50,933 nucleotides of DNA from a virus: positions 1 through 50,933 of IMG/VR virus record IMGVR_UViG_3300048573_000087, one strand, 5' to 3'. Made by a program: the position numbers and the translations under genes. The notes under the pieces were generated by a model. The model was given only the letters and a program-made list of their open reading frames with translations. It ran no database searches and was not told the DNA's origin. Below are positions 1 through 6,843 of the stretch, one piece after another. The first letter of the stretch is position 1, and each line of letters starts with the position of its first letter.

Positions 1-26
1 TGATAGTACACCACAAGGATATAGCT

Positions 27-302
27 ATGCTATTTACCAGAGATGAAATTGCAAACTTCATTAAAGCGCACCCCATTAATACCGGAGGCGCCATAGCGCA
101 GCACATCATAACGCAAGAGGAAATAGACGATGGTGATTTATACATTCGGGTTATTGTTCCTTATTGGTCGCAAAATTCATTGGTTTCTTACAACGTACTC
201 CACTTCGTAATGGATGCTGTAAGTCAGGGAGCAATCGTATTTATACACGATACGTTGAGTTTTGCGGTGGACTTTTATATTAGCGTGTGTGACCCGGATT
301 GA
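27..302 (+). CDS. hypothetical early protein, 91 aa
   Basis: I do not recognise a family. The start follows an AAGGAT ribosome-binding site at about 15-20, which lies inside a leader element (TGATAGT...CCACAAGGAT) that recurs in three fuller copies at 301, 975 and 2034. The protein is acidic, has no clear membrane segment, and has a hydrophobic C-terminal half (VLHFVMDAV, AVDFYISV) that suggests a small folded domain. It is the first of a run of short plus-strand genes of early type. The sigma-70 promoter at 362 lies downstream of it, so it must be read from upstream of the window. Confidence 0.6.
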   Translation: MLFTRDEIANFIKAHPINTGGAIAQHIITQEEIDDGDLYIRVIVPYWSQNSLVSYNVLHFVMDAVSQGAIVFIHDTLSFAVDFYISVCDPD

Positions 303-335
303 TGATAGTTCCCGGCCACAAGGATGTCGCTACGG
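301..335 (+). repeat. leader element copy B
   Basis: GATGATAGTT, 11 nt, then GGATGTCGCTACGG. It starts two bases before the end of the preceding gene. It matches the copy at 2034 at every base of GATGATAGTT-N5-CCACAAGGATGTCG. GGCC (314-317) can pair with GGCC (334-337). No start codon follows at a useful distance, so this copy is an orphan leader placed just before the sigma-70 promoter. Confidence 0.6.
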
Positions 336-361
336 CCCCTGTAATAAGTAGTTGATTTGAT

Positions 362-390
362 TTGACATTACATTAGACTTGTGGTATAAT
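362..390 (+). promoter_or_regulatory. consensus sigma-70 promoter
   Basis: TTGACA (362-367), a 17-nt spacer and TATAAT (385-390) match both boxes of the bacterial sigma-70 consensus exactly. Transcription would start near 397 and read the small genes from 503 on. An exact match is typical of strong phage early promoters used by unmodified host RNA polymerase. Confidence 0.9.
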
Positions 391-408
391 GTCGTTAACA
401 AATGGAGC

Positions 409-433
409 TACGCGCGCATATACGTGTGCGCGC
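409..433 (+). other. alternating purine-pyrimidine hairpin in the promoter leader
   Basis: A 25-nt strictly alternating pyrimidine-purine tract just after the expected transcription start. GCGCGCA (412-418) can pair with TGTGCGC (one G-T pair) to form a hairpin, followed by a T-rich stretch. It could be a 5' stabilising hairpin, a weak attenuator or a Z-DNA-prone tract; the sequence alone does not decide. Confidence 0.45.
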
Positions 434-466
434 CTATTCCTTTTATATACACACGCGGCGGTACCC

Positions 467-482
467 GTAGTCTACAGACTAC
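467..482. repeat. 16-bp palindrome copy 1 (centre AC)
   Basis: Perfect GTAGTCT-AC-AGACTAC between the promoter leader and the ribosome-binding site (CAGGAG) of the gene at 503. First of 14 copies. Confidence 0.95.
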
Positions 483-502
483 ACTTAACAGGAGAAACAA
501 CG

Positions 503-691
503 ATGGACGCTAGACGCTTAGGGCATGTATGGGACGACGACGCCTGCTGCATATATTGCGGCTTCGATGCCGCCGAAGAATATCACTTACGCATCACTTG
601 TGTAGAACCGGGCGAACGCCAACCACAACCAGATTGGGCTACATACTGCAAGAAACGTGGTGCCATACAGGAGAATTGCAATGAGCCATAA
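503..691 (+). CDS. small Cys-containing protein, 62 aa
   Basis: The start is set by AGGAG at 490-494, nine bases before ATG; longer readings from 389 would begin inside the promoter -10 box and cross the palindrome. CCIYCG (residues 14-19) followed by single Cys residues near 31 and 48 resembles a small zinc-binding knuckle, though spacing is irregular. The 3' end overlaps the next gene by 11 nt, so the two are translationally coupled. Function unknown. Confidence 0.7.
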   Translation: MDARRLGHVWDDDACCIYCGFDAAEEYHLRITCVEPGERQPQPDWATYCKKRGAIQENCNEP

Positions 692-944
692 CCTTACTGT
701 TCGCGTATTTCGCCGTAACGTAGGCCATCTGCAATCTGATCTAAGCAAGGATTTTGAAATTGATACGGTCAAGGGACTTATGCCCGACGCCATGAACACG
801 GCCACAGCGCAAGCCAAACAACAAAGCCGCAAGGATACGAGTTCCTATTATGGAACCGAAGTGTGGCACACAACGCTCGAAACATGGGTGCATCGTACCT
901 TGTACTATAAGGGATATGAAATCTCAGCGCGGGGTAGTCTGTAG
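681..944 (+). CDS. hypothetical protein, 87 aa
   Basis: Starts at 681 with GGAG at 670-673 in front. It is a basic protein with no recognised domain. Its last codons (Gly-Ser-Leu-stop) are read from the palindrome at 934-949, and the TAG is the one in the right half of the repeat. The coding frame therefore ends inside a repeated DNA element. Confidence 0.65.
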   Translation: MSHNLTVRVFRRNVGHLQSDLSKDFEIDTVKGLMPDAMNTATAQAKQQSRKDTSSYYGTEVWHTTLETWVHRTLYYKGYEISARGSL

Positions 945-949
945 ACTAC
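934..949. repeat. 16-bp palindrome copy 2 (centre GT)
   Basis: GTAGTCT-GT-AGACTAC; supplies the TAG stop (942-944) of the preceding gene. Confidence 0.95.
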
Positions 950-974
950 GCCAATCAACGCCTCATCTCCCAAT

Positions 975-1012
975 GATGGTAGTTCCCCTCAACCCGGATG
1001 TAGCTACGGAGG
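975..1012 (+). repeat. leader element copy C, upstream of the gene at 1017
   Basis: GATGGTAGTT, exactly 11 nt, then GGATGTAGCTACGG, running into the GGAGG ribosome-binding site. CCTC (987-990) can pair with GAGG (1009-1012), which would hide that site. Same spacing as the copies at 301 and 2034. Confidence 0.55.
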
Positions 1013-1016
1013 TTGT

Positions 1017-1364
1017 ATGACACACCAAGCAAATACAGGCAACAATCACCAGATAACACTGGCAGACACCATATCACGCGAGGCCATTGAGGGTATTGCG
1101 GAAGCCCTACATACCGGCTTCACGTCATTGAATGAATGCGGCTTGCCCGTTGGTAAGGATTCGCTCGTCGATGATGTATATACAAAGGTGATCTTGGATA
1201 TAGCCAAGGTTATCTATACAGGAAATCCCGCGTTCGATAGCAAGCGGTTCCTTGTGCGTGTGTGGGAAAGCAAGCCAGCCAAGAAAACATCGGAGGATGT
1301 GGCAGAACCCGGAAATCAACTGGCGCCCAGCAACACCGACGTTCGCTACGGACTGGAAGATTAA
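1017..1364 (+). CDS. hypothetical protein, 115 aa
   Basis: The start is well supported by GGAGG five bases upstream. The N-terminal half (TISREAIEGIAEALHTGF) looks helical, and the last ~30 residues are polar, Pro/Ala-rich and probably disordered. No family recognised. The gene is followed one base after its stop by a palindrome copy and then by a tRNA gene and terminator, so it closes the first early transcription unit. Confidence 0.7.
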   Translation: MTHQANTGNNHQITLADTISREAIEGIAEALHTGFTSLNECGLPVGKDSLVDDVYTKVILDIAKVIYTGNPAFDSKRFLVRVWESKPAKKTSEDVAEPGNQLAPSNTDVRYGLED

Positions 1365-1365
1365 C

Positions 1366-1381
1366 GTAGTCTACAGACTAC
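1366..1381. repeat. 16-bp palindrome copy 3 (centre AC)
   Basis: GTAGTCT-AC-AGACTAC, one base after a TAA stop and four bases before the tRNA gene. Confidence 0.95.
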
Positions 1382-1385
1382 ACAT

Positions 1386-1461
1386 GACCGCTCATGTTCC
1401 AAGGCTGGCGAGCGAGACTCCAAATCTTGCTGGGGCGGTTCGATTCCGTCAGTGGTCGCCA
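1386..1461 (+). tRNA. tRNA-Trp (anticodon CCA)
   Basis: A 76-nt cloverleaf. The acceptor stem GACCGCT (1386-1392) pairs with AGTGGTC (1451-1457, one G-T pair), then a discriminator G and an encoded CCA. The T arm is GGCGG-TTCGATT-CCGTC. The anticodon loop CTCCAAA puts CCA at 1420-1422, the tryptophan anticodon, with the loop sequence typical of tRNA-Trp. The D arm GTTC/GAGC and the anticodon stem share C1413, so position 26 is missing or one stem is a pair short. Nothing else fits this stretch. Expression would come from the 362 promoter and end at the terminator just behind. Confidence 0.85.
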
Positions 1462-1468
1462 ATTAAGT

Positions 1469-1492
1469 GAGGGGCGTATGCCCCTCTTTTTT
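1469..1492 (+). terminator. rho-independent terminator
   Basis: GAGGGGC (1469-1475), loop GTAT, GCCCCTC (1480-1486) and six T. A textbook intrinsic terminator closing the tRNA transcript. Confidence 0.92.
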
Positions 1493-1517
1493 AATGCCTA
1501 AAATCAATGGAGGTTAA

Positions 1518-1742
1518 ATGACCGATCAATGGTTTTATTCACAGGCACCCCATCCCATAATAGGTGGGCACACTCTTGCTGAGGATGATACCTACATTTT
1601 AATGGAACAGCGGGGGCAATGGTATTTAGTGAGTCGCGCCACCGGGAATGGGCATAAGTTACCCGTGCCATTGCCTGATTTGGATAAGGATGATTTACTC
1701 GCTTGGGCCAAGGGTAGAACACTTAAAGCCATACTCAACTAA
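1518..1742 (+). CDS. hypothetical protein, 74 aa
   Basis: Starts behind GGAGG (1510-1514). The sequence alternates short beta-like stretches (TYILMEQRGQWYLVSRATG) with a C-terminal helix (DDLLAWAKGRTLKAIL), resembling a small beta-sheet plus helix fold. No family recognised. It is the first gene after the tRNA terminator, so it needs its own promoter or readthrough; I see no clear promoter in 1493-1517. Confidence 0.65.
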   Translation: MTDQWFYSQAPHPIIGGHTLAEDDTYILMEQRGQWYLVSRATGNGHKLPVPLPDLDKDDLLAWAKGRTLKAILN

Positions 1743-1758
1743 CTATGGAGGATATAGC

Positions 1759-1998
1759 ATGTCAAGTCTTGCGTTAGCATTGCACGCTGTACAAAGTACC
1801 GCACCACACGCAAAAGCGGAGAAGTGGGCCTTCACTGTTACATACACGGATGGTCACGGCTTTACTCATTGGTCCGTAACCAGCCCCCCAAGGTACACAT
1901 CTAAGGGAGAGGCGTTGTATTGGGCCTATGCTGAGTGCCAGAAACATGGGTATACTCCTGCGGCTCGTGGTATTTCAATAAGTACCCGTAAACAGTAA
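1759..1998 (+). CDS. hypothetical protein, 79 aa
   Basis: The start at 1759 is chosen because GGAGG sits eight bases upstream; a longer reading from 1648 would run through the preceding gene. The core (WAFTVTYTDGHGFTHWSVTS) looks like a beta hairpin, followed by a helix (KGEALYWAYAECQKHG). Small early-type phage protein of unknown function. Confidence 0.65.
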   Translation: MSSLALALHAVQSTAPHAKAEKWAFTVTYTDGHGFTHWSVTSPPRYTSKGEALYWAYAECQKHGYTPAARGISISTRKQ

Positions 1999-2033
1999 CG
2001 ATTCACTAATACACAACGGACTCCTTTTCCGGT

Positions 2034-2067
2034 GATGATAGTTCATCGCCACAAGGATGTCGTTGTG
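2034..2067 (+). repeat. leader element copy D
   Basis: GATGATAGTT-N5-CCACAAGGATGTCG, identical to the copy at 301 at all 24 fixed positions. CACAA (2050-2054) pairs with TTGTG (2063-2067) around the conserved loop. No gene starts directly after it. Confidence 0.6.
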
Positions 2068-2076
2068 CCACAAAAG

Positions 2077-2113
2077 GCGGTACGCCGCTGAGGTACGCAA
2101 TCCTGCGTACCGC
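2077..2113 (+). promoter_or_regulatory. competing hairpins ahead of the gene at 2142
   Basis: GCGTACCGC (2105-2113) can pair either with GCGGTACGC (2077-2085) over nine bases, or, as TGCGTACC (2104-2111), with the nearer GGTACGCA (2092-2099) closed by loop ATCC. The two pairings exclude each other, as in attenuators and riboswitches. No T tract follows, so any effect would be on translation or RNA stability. A role is inferred only from pairing. Confidence 0.4.
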
Positions 2114-2141
2114 AAACCAAGTAAACTACGGAGATTAAAAG

Positions 2142-2441
2142 ATGGATATGACCAATGGAGTTGACGGCTGCTGCTCGACTAACCTACTGCATCATCTGGA
2201 CAACATCACCAATGCGGATGTACTGGAATATCTCGGTTCTAGCTATCAGGACGGCACCAAGATGATTATCGCTATTACCGCTGACTACCAAAAGAAAGCT
2301 GTAGGTGTTCTGAAATCATGCGGCTTCAAGAACTCGCGCCGTATGGTGAACAAAGAGCATACCGACAATATATATGGAATTACCCTGTGGTATCGTTCGA
2401 CACGCCCAGCAGCCAAGAAGAAGGCCAAGCGTCGTAAGTAG
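2142..2441 (+). CDS. hypothetical protein, 99 aa, basic C-terminus
   Basis: Starts behind GGAG in 2121-2140. A mixed alpha/beta core (DVLEYLGSSYQDGTKMIIAITADYQKKAVGVLKSCGF) ends in a highly basic tail (PAAKKKAKRRK), which suggests nucleic-acid contact. The LKSCGF segment recalls the end of GNAT folds but no acetyl-CoA motif is present. The TAG stop is part of the palindrome at 2438. Confidence 0.6.
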   Translation: MDMTNGVDGCCSTNLLHHLDNITNADVLEYLGSSYQDGTKMIIAITADYQKKAVGVLKSCGFKNSRRMVNKEHTDNIYGITLWYRSTRPAAKKKAKRRK

Positions 2442-2453
2442 TCTGTAGACTAC
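2438..2453. repeat. 16-bp palindrome copy 4 (centre GT)
   Basis: GTAGTCT-GT-AGACTAC; supplies the TAG stop (2439-2441) of the preceding gene. Confidence 0.95.
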
Positions 2454-2463
2454 GGTAAGTAAT

Positions 2464-2489
2464 GGCCCCTGCAATGGTGCGGGGCCTTT
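2464..2489 (+). terminator. possible weak terminator before the amidoligase cluster
   Basis: GGCCCC (2464-2469) pairs with GGGGCC (2481-2486), with an inner GCA/TGC pairing, followed by only three T. Likely partial termination or an RNA-stabilising hairpin. Confidence 0.4.
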
Positions 2490-2521
2490 GGGCCTAGTAA
2501 TCACAATGGAGAAAAGCAAAC

Positions 2522-3466
2522 ATGGCAGCAATACCAAAGCGGGCTTCATACACAAACGTGCATCAGAGGCCGAGGGCCGAACCGAAACTGGAATCATCGG
2601 CCCAACGGTCCCTGACTGTGGGAGCCGACCCGGAAATGTTCGCAACGGACGATGTGGGAAAGATTCGCAGCGTAATCGGCCTTATTGGCGGGAGCAAGTT
2701 AAGGCCGCTGCAAGTAGGCGAAGGCTTCTTCGTGCAGGAGGACAACGTAGCACTGGAGTTCAACATTCCGCCAGCGACGAGGAAATCTGAGTTCATCAAG
2801 TATATTCAAGCCGGTGTGGGGCATTGCCGCGCGGCGCTCACTAAGGTTAATCTGCACATGCACATTGCGGGCAGCGTGGATATGCCGGATAGCGAGTTGC
2901 AATCTCCGTCTGCGTTCGAGTTCGGGTGCAACCCGTTTCATAACGCATGGTCATTTGAAAAACCAAAGGCGCTGTCAATGGATATGCTGGATAACCCCGC
3001 CACTCGGTTTGCGGCGGGCCATGTTCACATTGGTATTCCCGGCATTACCTCGGACCCGTTGTTACGTGCCTATTGGGCTCGCGCTCTGGATGTATGTTTA
3101 GCGGCACCGGCTTTGTGGTGGATGACTGAGGTTGAACTGGCGCAAGAGCGTGTGCGACGTACCATGTACGGAAAGGCCGGGTCATTCAGGCCCAAGCCCT
3201 ACGGCTTGGAGTATATCTCACTGAGCAACTTCTGGATAAAAGACAGTGCCAGAATTGGTGCCGTATGGGACGCCATATACTACGTGCATACCATATACGG
3301 ACCCGCCAAGCACGGCCCCCGGCTTGGAAACCAAGATTATCAGACGGCGGCTGCATTGTGCGATGCGATCAACGCCTGTGACAAAGAGGGAGCCAAACTT
3401 GGTATACAACTATTAGTTGGGGTTGCTGCGGCTAAGCAGTTGATGGAACTGCCGCGTAATCAGTGA
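2522..3466 (+). CDS. phiEco32-like COOH-NH2 ligase (amidoligase, type 2)
   Basis: ATP-dependent ligase of the glutamine-synthetase-like fold, expected to join a carboxylate to an amine. Signature motifs in order: GADPEMF (34-40), ALEFN (77-81), AAGHVHIG (164-171) and YGKAGSFRPKPYG...EYISLSNFW (216-238), the conserved core of the phiEco32-type amidoligase family. At 314 aa the domain is complete. The start is set by TGGAG at 2507. It opens the cluster holding a second amidoligase, two glutaminase-type enzymes and an ATP-grasp ligase. The true substrate is unknown; family context (known) points to peptide or gamma-glutamyl chemistry (inference). Confidence 0.9.
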   Translation: MAAIPKRASYTNVHQRPRAEPKLESSAQRSLTVGADPEMFATDDVGKIRSVIGLIGGSKLRPLQVGEGFFVQEDNVALEFNIPPATRKSEFIKYIQAGVGHCRAALTKVNLHMHIAGSVDMPDSELQSPSAFEFGCNPFHNAWSFEKPKALSMDMLDNPATRFAAGHVHIGIPGITSDPLLRAYWARALDVCLAAPALWWMTEVELAQERVRRTMYGKAGSFRPKPYGLEYISLSNFWIKDSARIGAVWDAIYYVHTIYGPAKHGPRLGNQDYQTAAALCDAINACDKEGAKLGIQLLVGVAAAKQLMELPRNQ

Positions 3467-3474
3467 GCCATATC

Positions 3475-3490
3475 GTAGTCTACAGACTAC
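3475..3490. repeat. 16-bp palindrome copy 5 (centre AC)
   Basis: GTAGTCT-AC-AGACTAC, eight bases after a TGA stop and ahead of TTGGAG for the gene at 3512. Confidence 0.95.
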
Positions 3491-3511
3491 GCAACCTGTT
3501 GGAGACTACTT

Positions 3512-4348
3512 ATGTTTGTGGAGACTTCTGATGAGTTAAATCATCGCTACGCACAGACTTTTATTGGTGCGCGTGAGGATGGTGTGGTTGTGCCAGTATA
3601 CGTTGGGCGGTTCTCTAAGGTTAACCCTAAACATTCTACCTTAGAGGGCGCCAAGTACATAGCAAGAGGCGACTCTGTTGTTCAGGAATTGTTTTCTCGG
3701 ATAGTTAATTATGAGGACATTGTATGGGCAGCGCCTTTGCTTGGGTATGTTAATTGCCGGGACAAGATAGTTAAGTGGGTGTCGCGTGCTCCCGAGGCTC
3801 AACCGGCCCGAACGCGGGGACTCTTACCTTCCTTAACAATGTATTCCTATTGGAACCCTGATGCCTCGGGGTTTGTGCGTCTAACTATGCGGCGTCTCTT
3901 TGAGAACCCAGCCGAATCATGGGATATTCCGTCAGTGTATAACCCTGTGTATATGGCGGCTGATGAAGCATGGGGGCGCATTAGGAGCAACGAGTACGTT
4001 GGCGCGGCGATTAGCCGTAACATTGCTATGATAAAAACGCGACTATCGCGCAAGCCTGTTGTGTTTTACAAAGACTTGGTGGCGGGGCTATACGATAAAA
4101 GTGGCACTATATTCCTTCTACCGCACGCACACCTATTGTACGAGGAAATGTCGTTGTATGCTCCGTGTGAGAAGGTAGAAGCAAAAGAAGTAGCGCGTGC
4201 GCCTTTTGCATCTGTGGGCACAGCCGCTCAGCCGCTACAATACATTTGGGCGGCAGACAGGGAGGCCCCCCGGTTTAATATAAATCCGGGTATGTTTAAT
4301 GTTGCAATTCACAACGGAGATGAGGACAATGAAGAACCAAATTGGTAA
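3512..4348 (+). CDS. unknown protein of the amidoligase cluster, 278 aa
   Basis: Starts behind TTGGAGA (3498-3504). No catalytic motif recognised. The middle (YWNPDASGFVRLTMRRLFENPAE) and later VVFYKDLVAGLYDKSG suggest a soluble mixed alpha/beta protein, and the last ~60 residues are less ordered. It sits between the two amidoligases and overlaps the second by 20 nt, so it is made together with them and may be a partner, scaffold or substrate carrier. That role is inferred from position only. Confidence 0.7.
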   Translation: MFVETSDELNHRYAQTFIGAREDGVVVPVYVGRFSKVNPKHSTLEGAKYIARGDSVVQELFSRIVNYEDIVWAAPLLGYVNCRDKIVKWVSRAPEAQPARTRGLLPSLTMYSYWNPDASGFVRLTMRRLFENPAESWDIPSVYNPVYMAADEAWGRIRSNEYVGAAISRNIAMIKTRLSRKPVVFYKDLVAGLYDKSGTIFLLPHAHLLYEEMSLYAPCEKVEAKEVARAPFASVGTAAQPLQYIWAADREAPRFNINPGMFNVAIHNGDEDNEEPNW

Positions 4349-5267
4349 GATGTTTGGGCACCCATCTGACCCGCGCACATTCGCGGTGGACGACAGGTGG
4401 CCGTTACCTGATTGCTGCATAGGGCTGGAATTGGAGTTTGAGAACGCCGCGCAGCAGGAAGATGTGTATCGTATAATAATGCCAAAGTTCGTTGCGTTTG
4501 GGCATGACCCCTCGCTACGTGGTGACGGCATTGAGTTGCGTTTCACACATCCGCTGTCCGGGGTTGATCTTACAGCAGCTATTACCGAACTTATGATGAT
4601 AGTTGCTGAGTTCGCACGGAAGAACGAATCCCCTCTGGCGCTGAACTTACGGACTAGCCTCCATGTGCATCTGGATGTGCGTAACCTTACGCCGGAGCAG
4701 TTCCGTCGGCTAAAGATGGTATCTATTATGTTCGAGAAGGTACTGTTTCATTATTGTAGCCCAACGCGGGAATACAATAATTTTTGCTTACCCACCTATC
4801 GGGCAGAGGAACTACGTCAACAGTACGCAAACATTCTTGATGCAAATAGAGGCGACGAAGTATTGCCGGTATTCATACAAGGGGCCAGCAAGTACATGGC
4901 AATAAATTTCCTGACACTCAAGGAATTCGGTAGCGTGGAGTTCAGGATGCATCAAGGAACCTTGGATATGGACGAGGTTATCGAGTGGGTGTCCATAATT
5001 CAATGCCTTAAGAAGGCGGCGCTGGACATGCAGTTTGATGGTCCGACAGAGCTAGTTATTCAGGTATCTAAGCTAGGGGCAAGGCCGTTAGGAATGCAGA
5101 TATTCGGACCATTGTGGCACGAGTTGGATTATCCTGATGCAGAAGTAGACATAATGCACGGGGCTCGTTTTGTTCAAGACTTGCTTCTGCTTCCTAAGTT
5201 GCAGTACGATACTTTTAGTAAGGCGGATTTGGCTGTTGTGGAAGAAGCAATGCGGAAACACACGTAG
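4329..5267 (+). CDS. second amidoligase (Amidoligase_2 type)
   Basis: A second glutamine-synthetase-fold COOH-NH2 ligase, clearly different from the one at 2522. Motifs: IGLELEFE (31-38), DPSLRGDGIELRF (60-72), RTSLHVHLDV (108-117), YMAINFL (189-195) and GSVEFRMHQGTLD (201-213), the pattern of the Amidoligase_2 family. The start at 4329 is chosen because GGAG (4316-4319) is nine bases upstream; an in-frame ATG at 4299 has no such site. The first 20 nt overlap the previous gene. The TAG stop comes from the palindrome at 5264. Confidence 0.88.
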   Translation: MKNQIGKMFGHPSDPRTFAVDDRWPLPDCCIGLELEFENAAQQEDVYRIIMPKFVAFGHDPSLRGDGIELRFTHPLSGVDLTAAITELMMIVAEFARKNESPLALNLRTSLHVHLDVRNLTPEQFRRLKMVSIMFEKVLFHYCSPTREYNNFCLPTYRAEELRQQYANILDANRGDEVLPVFIQGASKYMAINFLTLKEFGSVEFRMHQGTLDMDEVIEWVSIIQCLKKAALDMQFDGPTELVIQVSKLGARPLGMQIFGPLWHELDYPDAEVDIMHGARFVQDLLLLPKLQYDTFSKADLAVVEEAMRKHT

Positions 5268-5279
5268 TCTACAGACTAC
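5264..5279. repeat. 16-bp palindrome copy 6 (centre AC)
   Basis: GTAGTCT-AC-AGACTAC; supplies the TAG stop (5265-5267) of the second amidoligase. Confidence 0.95.
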
Positions 5280-5305
5280 ACCACTTAACACTAGGAGATT
5301 ATGAT

Positions 5306-6829
5306 ATGTGCGGTATTCATGGGTATATAGGTAGTGTTCCGTTTGCAGCAGACAAACCAAGCGGAGCACATGTTCGGGACGTTGTGCGTGACGGGTTCAT
5401 AACTGGCATGGTACGAGGCGTACACTCAGCGGGATTATTTGCTGTTCCCAAAAATCAAGAGAAGGAAATTCCGTTTCTCAAGAGAGCGTACAATGGGCTA
5501 GATTTCGTTAATGCAGCGCCAGTTAAGGACCTTCTTAGCGATTTTGCCCTGATGAACGGCTACGTTGGCCACGTTAGGTGGGCCACTAAGGGGGACGTGC
5601 ATAGGGACAACGCGCACCCGTTCCAGCACGGACCTATTACGATGGTCCACAATGGAACCATACTAAATGAGCGATCACTGGGCGATTGGGGCTATGGTAC
5701 GGACAGTGAATACATTTGTCGCAGCTTAGCCGAACGCCCGGACCCGAGGGATACAATCAAACTTCTAAATGGTCCATTTGTTTTGGTGTGGCATGACCGC
5801 CGGACCAATAAGATGTATATGACACGAAACAAGGAACGGGAATTGGCATATTCGTATGTCAAGGACCGCAACTTGCTGCTCTTTGCCAGCGAGTGGCCGA
5901 TGCTACAATGGTTGGCTTGGCGGAACTACATTGAGTTGGAGGATATCGAATCGGTAACTCCGTATGATATTCTGGAGTTCCCTGTGGATGAGCCAAGAGG
6001 CCGTGTGATTATCAAGGCCGAGGAATATAAGCCACCAGCGCCGCTTTACCCGCAACACCACCACTCGGGGGGTGCCACTGGAAACGGAAATTTTATCCGA
6101 AAGGCCCTTTCAATAGTGCAGACGAGCACGAGTGGTGGGAATGGGTCTGATGTTCCGGCCAATGTGAAAGAGGGGCGAATAATCGAATTTGCGGTGACTG
6201 ATGTTTACCTTAACAAGAACGTCAGCCGCACTGGTGTTATCGAGGGAGTAATGGTCGATGCGCCGGGTTGGCGTGTTGTGTGCCGTGCGGTGGATATGCG
6301 TAAGTTCTCCGGCGGAAAACTCCTGCTAGGCAAGGTTGCTAGTTACGTGTGTCTCGGCTCAAGCTGGCCTACAGTCTATGTGGCCTTTGTCAATGAGTCC
6401 CAAAACCCCGACGTGCTCAAGGATGGCACGCCCGGAACATACAAGAAGCATTATAAGAAGTACAAAGAAGTGGAGCAGAATCCCATACTGCAACCGGACT
6501 ACGCCGTAAAAAAACCGAAGCCAATAATACTGGATTCAGAGATGGACCCGGACGACGTTTGGGTTGAGGTTCAGAATGAGTCCTTAAAGTGCCTAAATGA
6601 CGAGGAATATCCGGGATGGCACCGTATGGTTACACTTGATGGGCGGCTGTACTCCGTAGCAGCGGCATCAGCCATACTTGAGAAGGATAAGTGCGCGTGG
6701 TGCGGGGACCCATTCCAAAACCTCAAGGACATTAAGCATGTAGACATGGACCATGTGTGCGGGCATAATTGTGCAGATGCTATTCCATTCTTGAAAATGG
6801 GCTCTGTAGATACAGCTAAAACCCACTAA
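5306..6829 (+). CDS. class II glutamine amidotransferase (Ntn hydrolase) with C-terminal extension
   Basis: Begins MCGI, so Cys2 becomes the N-terminal nucleophile after Met removal. Motifs GHVRWATKG (88-96), AHPF (103-106), HNGTI (115-119) and DSE (133-135) define a GlmS/PurF-type glutaminase domain of about 240 residues, which would release ammonia from glutamine for an amidoligase. There is no GlmS isomerase or asparagine synthetase domain. Instead ~260 further residues follow, with a Cys/His cluster near the end (CAWC at 463-466, CGHNC at 485-489) that may bind zinc. The start is fixed by TAGGAG in 5292-5297 and by the need for Cys2. Confidence 0.88.
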   Translation: MCGIHGYIGSVPFAADKPSGAHVRDVVRDGFITGMVRGVHSAGLFAVPKNQEKEIPFLKRAYNGLDFVNAAPVKDLLSDFALMNGYVGHVRWATKGDVHRDNAHPFQHGPITMVHNGTILNERSLGDWGYGTDSEYICRSLAERPDPRDTIKLLNGPFVLVWHDRRTNKMYMTRNKERELAYSYVKDRNLLLFASEWPMLQWLAWRNYIELEDIESVTPYDILEFPVDEPRGRVIIKAEEYKPPAPLYPQHHHSGGATGNGNFIRKALSIVQTSTSGGNGSDVPANVKEGRIIEFAVTDVYLNKNVSRTGVIEGVMVDAPGWRVVCRAVDMRKFSGGKLLLGKVASYVCLGSSWPTVYVAFVNESQNPDVLKDGTPGTYKKHYKKYKEVEQNPILQPDYAVKKPKPIILDSEMDPDDVWVEVQNESLKCLNDEEYPGWHRMVTLDGRLYSVAAASAILEKDKCAWCGDPFQNLKDIKHVDMDHVCGHNCADAIPFLKMGSVDTAKTH

Positions 6830-6843
6830 CTAGGAGATAGCCA

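Noticed and set aside
389-502. Extension of the 503 gene upstream to ATG 389
   Set aside because: It would begin in the -10 box, before the transcript starts, and read through the hairpin and palindrome; AGGAG at 490 clearly sets the start at 503.
2034-2120. A second tRNA around 2034-2120
   Set aside because: No T-loop, no acceptor pairing and no anticodon loop can be built.
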